Below, in pieces: positions 60,279 through 64,000 of a stretch of 64,000 bases of DNA. Numbering within the stretch: the stretch's first letter is position 1; the number at the start of each line of letters is the position of its first letter. The position numbers and the translations under genes were made by a program. Under the pieces are notes generated by a model. The model did no database searches. It saw only the letters and a list, made by a program, of their open reading frames with translations, and was not told the origin of the DNA. This DNA is from Acanthacorydalis orientalis (taxonomy: Eukaryota; Arthropoda; Insecta; Megaloptera; Corydalidae). The stretch is taken from the NCBI GenBank assembly GCA_034766995.1, contig CM068322.1, positions 2,996,589 through 3,060,588 on the forward strand, written 5' to 3'.

Positions 60279-60636
60279 CATAGGTAATTGTTGCTAAATC
60301 TTCCTTGTTGAAGTGAAATTTGGATCAATATTAATAAAAATCCTTAAAAATAAAAGAATCAAATTCAGAAAACAAAGGCAAGCGTTCAAAATATATGTTA
60401 AGAATAACAAGATTTGATTTAATAAATGAATCAAATAAAAAATGTATTAAAATTCCTTTAAAATATTTTTAATTTGTTACTTGTTAAATTATAAATATTA
60501 TATTATATGAAAGCTTACTTTTCATTTTATTACTAAATAACCATTGAATGTTTATTAATTTATCATGTAGAAAACCATCAAATTCTATGTTATGCCTAAT
60601 ATGGTATACGAATACTCCTGTCTTTCTATCTCTTTC
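60276..60636. other. AT-rich non-coding stretch
   Basis: Nothing recognised. Confidence 0.6.
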
Positions 60637-60654
60637 TGTCTCTCTCTCTCTCTC

Positions 60655-60704
<50 letters not shown>

Positions 60705-60715
60705 CATATATATAC

Positions 60716-60811
<96 letters not shown>

Positions 60812-60840
60812 GTATATATATACATATATCTATATATATA

Positions 60841-60918
<78 letters not shown>
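60637..60918. repeat. (CT)n followed by the longest (TA)n array
   Basis: CT tract 60637-60655, then about 260 bp of TA repeats with regular ACATA and ATCTA interruptions. All ORFs of 110 to 152 codons over it are Tyr/Ile repeat artefacts. Confidence 0.96.
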
Positions 60919-61121
60919 ATCTTTGTAATGTGACTTCTGCATTTATTCTTCATCTCGACATTAATTAATTGAATAGTTTTAGTTTTAAATGTCAAAAAAT
61001 GTAGGTTTCATTATTTTTATTTTTTGATTTTAAGTGTATACACATTGACAACTAAATGAATTCTAGAAATATTACATTGATATATTTTGATATACATTTA
61101 CGATACAACAATAAAAATCTG

Positions 61122-61154
<33 letters not shown>

Positions 61155-61211
61155 CGAGTATATATATATATATATATTACGTAAATATAGTTGATACAAT
61201 TTGGGTTCATC

Positions 61212-61274
<63 letters not shown>

Positions 61275-61277
61275 TAT
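61122..61277. repeat. Two (TA)n arrays
   Basis: 61122-61178 with a CGAG break, and 61213-61277. Confidence 0.95.
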
Positions 61278-61549
61278 GTAATGAATATCATAGCTAAAGG
61301 TATGTTTTATGTTGTAGTTGTAATATTAGAAGTAATGTGTTGTGTGTCAGATATGTCTTGATAATTCTTTTTTTAATGGCTAGCTTGTGGTTTCATTTTA
61401 TGTAAGTGAACAGCTATTACAGTATTTTTGTGGAAAATGTTTCTCTGTTTCAGTTTGTTGTGTTGGATTTAAGTGTTGTGTGTAAATTATAGCTTATTTT
61501 AGTGTGATTGTAAGTAATGTTCATTTCTCTGTTGGATCGCTATAAGTGC
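61278..61549. other. Non-coding stretch, GT-leaning
   Basis: Plus strand is noticeably T- and G-rich with repeated GTGTTGTG and GTGTGTAA words. No gene. Confidence 0.5.
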
Positions 61550-61633
61550 GTATATATATATATATATATATACGTATATATAATTATATATATATATATA
61601 TATAAATAAATATATATATATATATATATATAT
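61550..61633. repeat. (TA)n microsatellite
   Basis: TA array with ACG, ATTA and AAATAAA breaks. Confidence 0.94.
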
Positions 61634-62082
61634 TACAAAATATGAGGCACATCATAATATTTTTGTCTATGAAAAATTCTATTTTTCAAATTTGGCGCCG
61701 TGCCAAACACTCTTATAAATTTTGTTATTGACTAATATCAATGAAATATTTTATTTTCTAATGCTGAACAGAATACTTCAAACAATATTTATTCTTAAAT
61801 GAAATGAATTAAGTTTTTTTTTTGAAAATAACTTATTTATATTATATTATTTAACTTTTACAGATAATTTTTTCGTATTATTTCCTCTAGATTAATCTAT
61901 ATACAGATTTGTTTATTTAATGATATTAATTTTCTAGTGAAAGAATTTCATTAGAATAATAATACTTTGGAATAATAATACAGATTAATTTTTTTGAGAA
62001 AAAGTATTACAAACGATTAAGGAATATTACTCATATATAAAAAAATATATTATTTTAATTTAGTTATAAACCTTTATTCTTT
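61634..62082. other. AT-rich non-coding stretch
   Basis: Nothing recognised. Confidence 0.6.
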
Positions 62083-62096
62083 CTTTATATATATAA

Positions 62097-62129
<33 letters not shown>

Positions 62130-62143
62130 CATGCATATATATA

Positions 62144-62200
<57 letters not shown>
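62083..62200. repeat. (TA)n microsatellite
   Basis: TA array with ACATGCA and ATTATA breaks. Confidence 0.95.
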
Positions 62201-62201
<1 letters not shown>

Positions 62202-62261
62202 GGAGTGGATCAGTTTAATAAAATAAATCACGATGGCAAATATTTGACAATAATAATATTT

Positions 62262-62836
62262 TTTCTTGGCAATATATCTTTTGGAAACGGCCTTTGGTGA
62301 AGATGCTTTGAGTCGTACCACGTGTTTTAAGTAATTCCTATGCTTTAAGCAAACTGAGGCTTCAGTTAAAAATGATGAAAGCTCGAGTAAGCCTTCAACT
62401 TCTAAAACCGTTTAAAAATTTATCTTAGTTTACAAACTTCGATTAAAGTGTATATCAACATGTTTTCCTCTAATTTTCGAAACAATTACATGACTCAGTC
62501 GAGGAAAAGCAACCCTAAAGTTGGTAAATGAATTGTGGATGTTGGATCACGACAATGTACCACGTCATACTTCTGTTCTAGTTCAACGGGTTTTAGCCAA
62601 GAATACTCACGCTTATTCCCCAGTCTCTTTACTCAGCTGGATTGGGCTCGTGTAAATTCTTTTTTTTTCTAAAATTAAAAAGTTCTTTAAAAGGACGCTG
62701 TTTTTAAACGATTTTAGAGAAAAAAAATTCGAAAAAGAGCGATTCCCAAAAGTTCCAACAAGGAGTGCTTCCAAAAATGGAAAATGCGTTGTTAACGATA
62801 TGTGTCTACTTCAGGATATTATTTATAAGGAACCAT
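62262..62836 (+). pseudogene. Mariner-like transposase remnant (deleted, plus strand)
   Basis: Plus-strand translation in drifting frames gives LETAFGEDALSRTTCFK (about 62276-62330), EASVKNDESSSKPSTSKT (about 62352-62408), then after a deletion LDHDNVPRHTSVLVQRVLAKN (two overlapping pieces, about 62540-62603), and finally KECFQKWKMRC (about 62762-62795). These match, in order, the helix-turn-helix end, linker, second catalytic block and C-terminus of a GVQW/FLJ37770-type mariner. The first catalytic block is absent and the third reads SCKFFFF where relatives have CDFFLF. Stops are frequent. Terminal repeats were not identified. Confidence 0.68.
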
Positions 62837-64000
62837 TTGAATTCAGAATATTTTTCCTAATGTTTTGTGATGCTCTGGGTATTTTTTTTATCAAACCTTT
62901 TAGTTATGTATTAAGAAGAAAATTAATCATTTATAGATATATTTTATATTATATTTTATATATATATATATATTTAGGTCCTAGACCTGAATGATGTTTT
63001 GAATTTAGATATTCTAAAGAAAATTAACGAGTATACGTCCAAAAATAATAAGATAAAGTTATTTTTAATGAGAGTTTCACACATAAAATGCTAATTGAAA
63101 ATATGTGATAATGTACCATTTTTATACCTGGTTCAAGAGGATATTAAAGAATATAATTTAATTTTTAAAAACCGTGAATGTTATTTTTCACTTTGTTTTA
63201 TTGTCCTCATTTCAATATTAATATCTCAATATGATATAAAATGTGTAAGAGAATACAGTATTATCTTTATTAAGTGTTTATATTGTTTAATTCAAATATG
63301 TCTCCAAATTATCATTCTATTTGTCTTATATTCCTACTGCAATATATTCATTATTTCATTATTAGTATAACTCAAATTCAAAAATAAATTTAAACAATAT
63401 TTAAATTACACAAATTATTTATAAAACATACTTTAAAAACGGGAAAGAACAATGATATTTCCTGAAATGAAATTAATATACAATAATGATTTTTAAGGTG
63501 TTTTATATATTTTTCTAATAGTTTTGCTATGAATTTTGAATGTTTGTATAATAGTACATGTATATTAATGACTACAGGTATTATGGGAATATTTTCTTTA
63601 TTTTGAATAGTCCGGTTATTATTAAAATTTTAAGATTAATATTAATTTGTATTTAGAGCTGGCTGGATATAATTTGGTGTACGTTTTGAACTAATTTCTT
63701 TTTAGTATTTGACAAATTGAAGAATGGATAAAATACATAAACTCTGTATAACTTAAAATAAATTCCACGTTAGAATTTTTTATGAAAAACGTAATTCACT
63801 TTTTGGATATAAAACGAACAAAAGTTAGAAATAAAACAAAATACGAAATTTTCGGATAAGAAAAACATTTACAGAAATAAAATAGTGAATAACTCTTCTA
63901 ACCATATGTTAAATGTTTATCTAAAATCGAAAAATGATTTTTTAAAAATATAATAAACTGAAAAATAAATCTACTAATTAATAAAAATTAAGATTAATAA
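62837..64000. other. AT-rich non-coding stretch
   Basis: No gene supported. A short TA array at 62950-62975 is present. The 91-codon hydrophobic frame at 63095-63370 has no motif and fits AT-biased chance. Confidence 0.55.

Noticed and set aside
60484..60995. ORFs of 110 to 152 codons on both strands
   Set aside because: They translate a TA/CT microsatellite into Tyr-Ile repeats. The same applies to frames over 6037-6309, 26641-26901, 37474-37662, 44686-45024, 47139-47384, 59233-59583 and 61052-61291.
63095..63370. 91-codon hydrophobic ORF, considered as a receptor-like membrane exon
   Set aside because: Hydrophobicity follows from T-rich codons; no conserved receptor motif or splice context is visible.

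Overview
The window looks like gene-poor intergenic or deep intronic DNA from an insect nuclear genome. By eye it is strongly AT-rich (exact base composition was not computed). It is broken by dozens of long (TA)n microsatellites and carries a large, mostly dead load of Tc1/mariner elements, plus one Jockey-type and one RTE-type LINE. The mix of mariner subfamilies fits an arthropod, and I lean towards Hymenoptera from memory of such families only. I see no convincing host protein-coding gene, tRNA, rRNA or CRISPR array. Most open frames in the window are read-outs of TA repeats or antisense shadows of transposons.

Layout. 1-7.3 kb: AT-rich DNA, a Tigger/pogo 3' remnant (3060-4025), an unexplained GC-richer island (4340-4700) and long TA arrays. 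7.3-8.6 kb: a decayed mariner lying between TA arrays. 8.6-16 kb: AT-rich DNA with an unidentified coding relic (12340-12742, minus) and an internally deleted Tigger-like element (14226-15080). 16.15-22.4 kb: the centrepiece, a minus-strand cecropia-type mariner split by a 4,956-bp GC-rich Jockey-type LINE (16610-21565) with an 11-bp target-site duplication; the two mariner parts sum to 1,269 bp, one full-length element. 22.5-26 kb: an inverted-repeat element and two TTAA-flanked piggyBac-like MITEs. 30-33.5 kb: a 79-bp mini-mariner and a roughly 600-bp imperfect inverted duplication whose left arm holds a later mariner insertion, while the right arm preserves the empty site. 38-43 kb: a Tc1-like remnant, then an RTE retrotransposon with one uninterrupted 986-codon ORF set in a TA array. 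46-54.6 kb: a pre-miRNA-like hairpin, an internally deleted mariner, a partial mariner and a nearly complete irritans-like mariner with a foldback insertion. 54.6-64 kb: AT-rich DNA with the densest TA arrays and one more mariner remnant (about 62.26-62.84 kb).

How the parts interact. No pathway or operon is present. The history is one of nested transposition: mariners use TA targets, several elements lie in or beside TA arrays, LINE and mariner insertions disrupt older repeats, and each copy then decays by stops, frameshifts and loss of catalytic aspartates. Only the RTE ORF still looks able to make protein.
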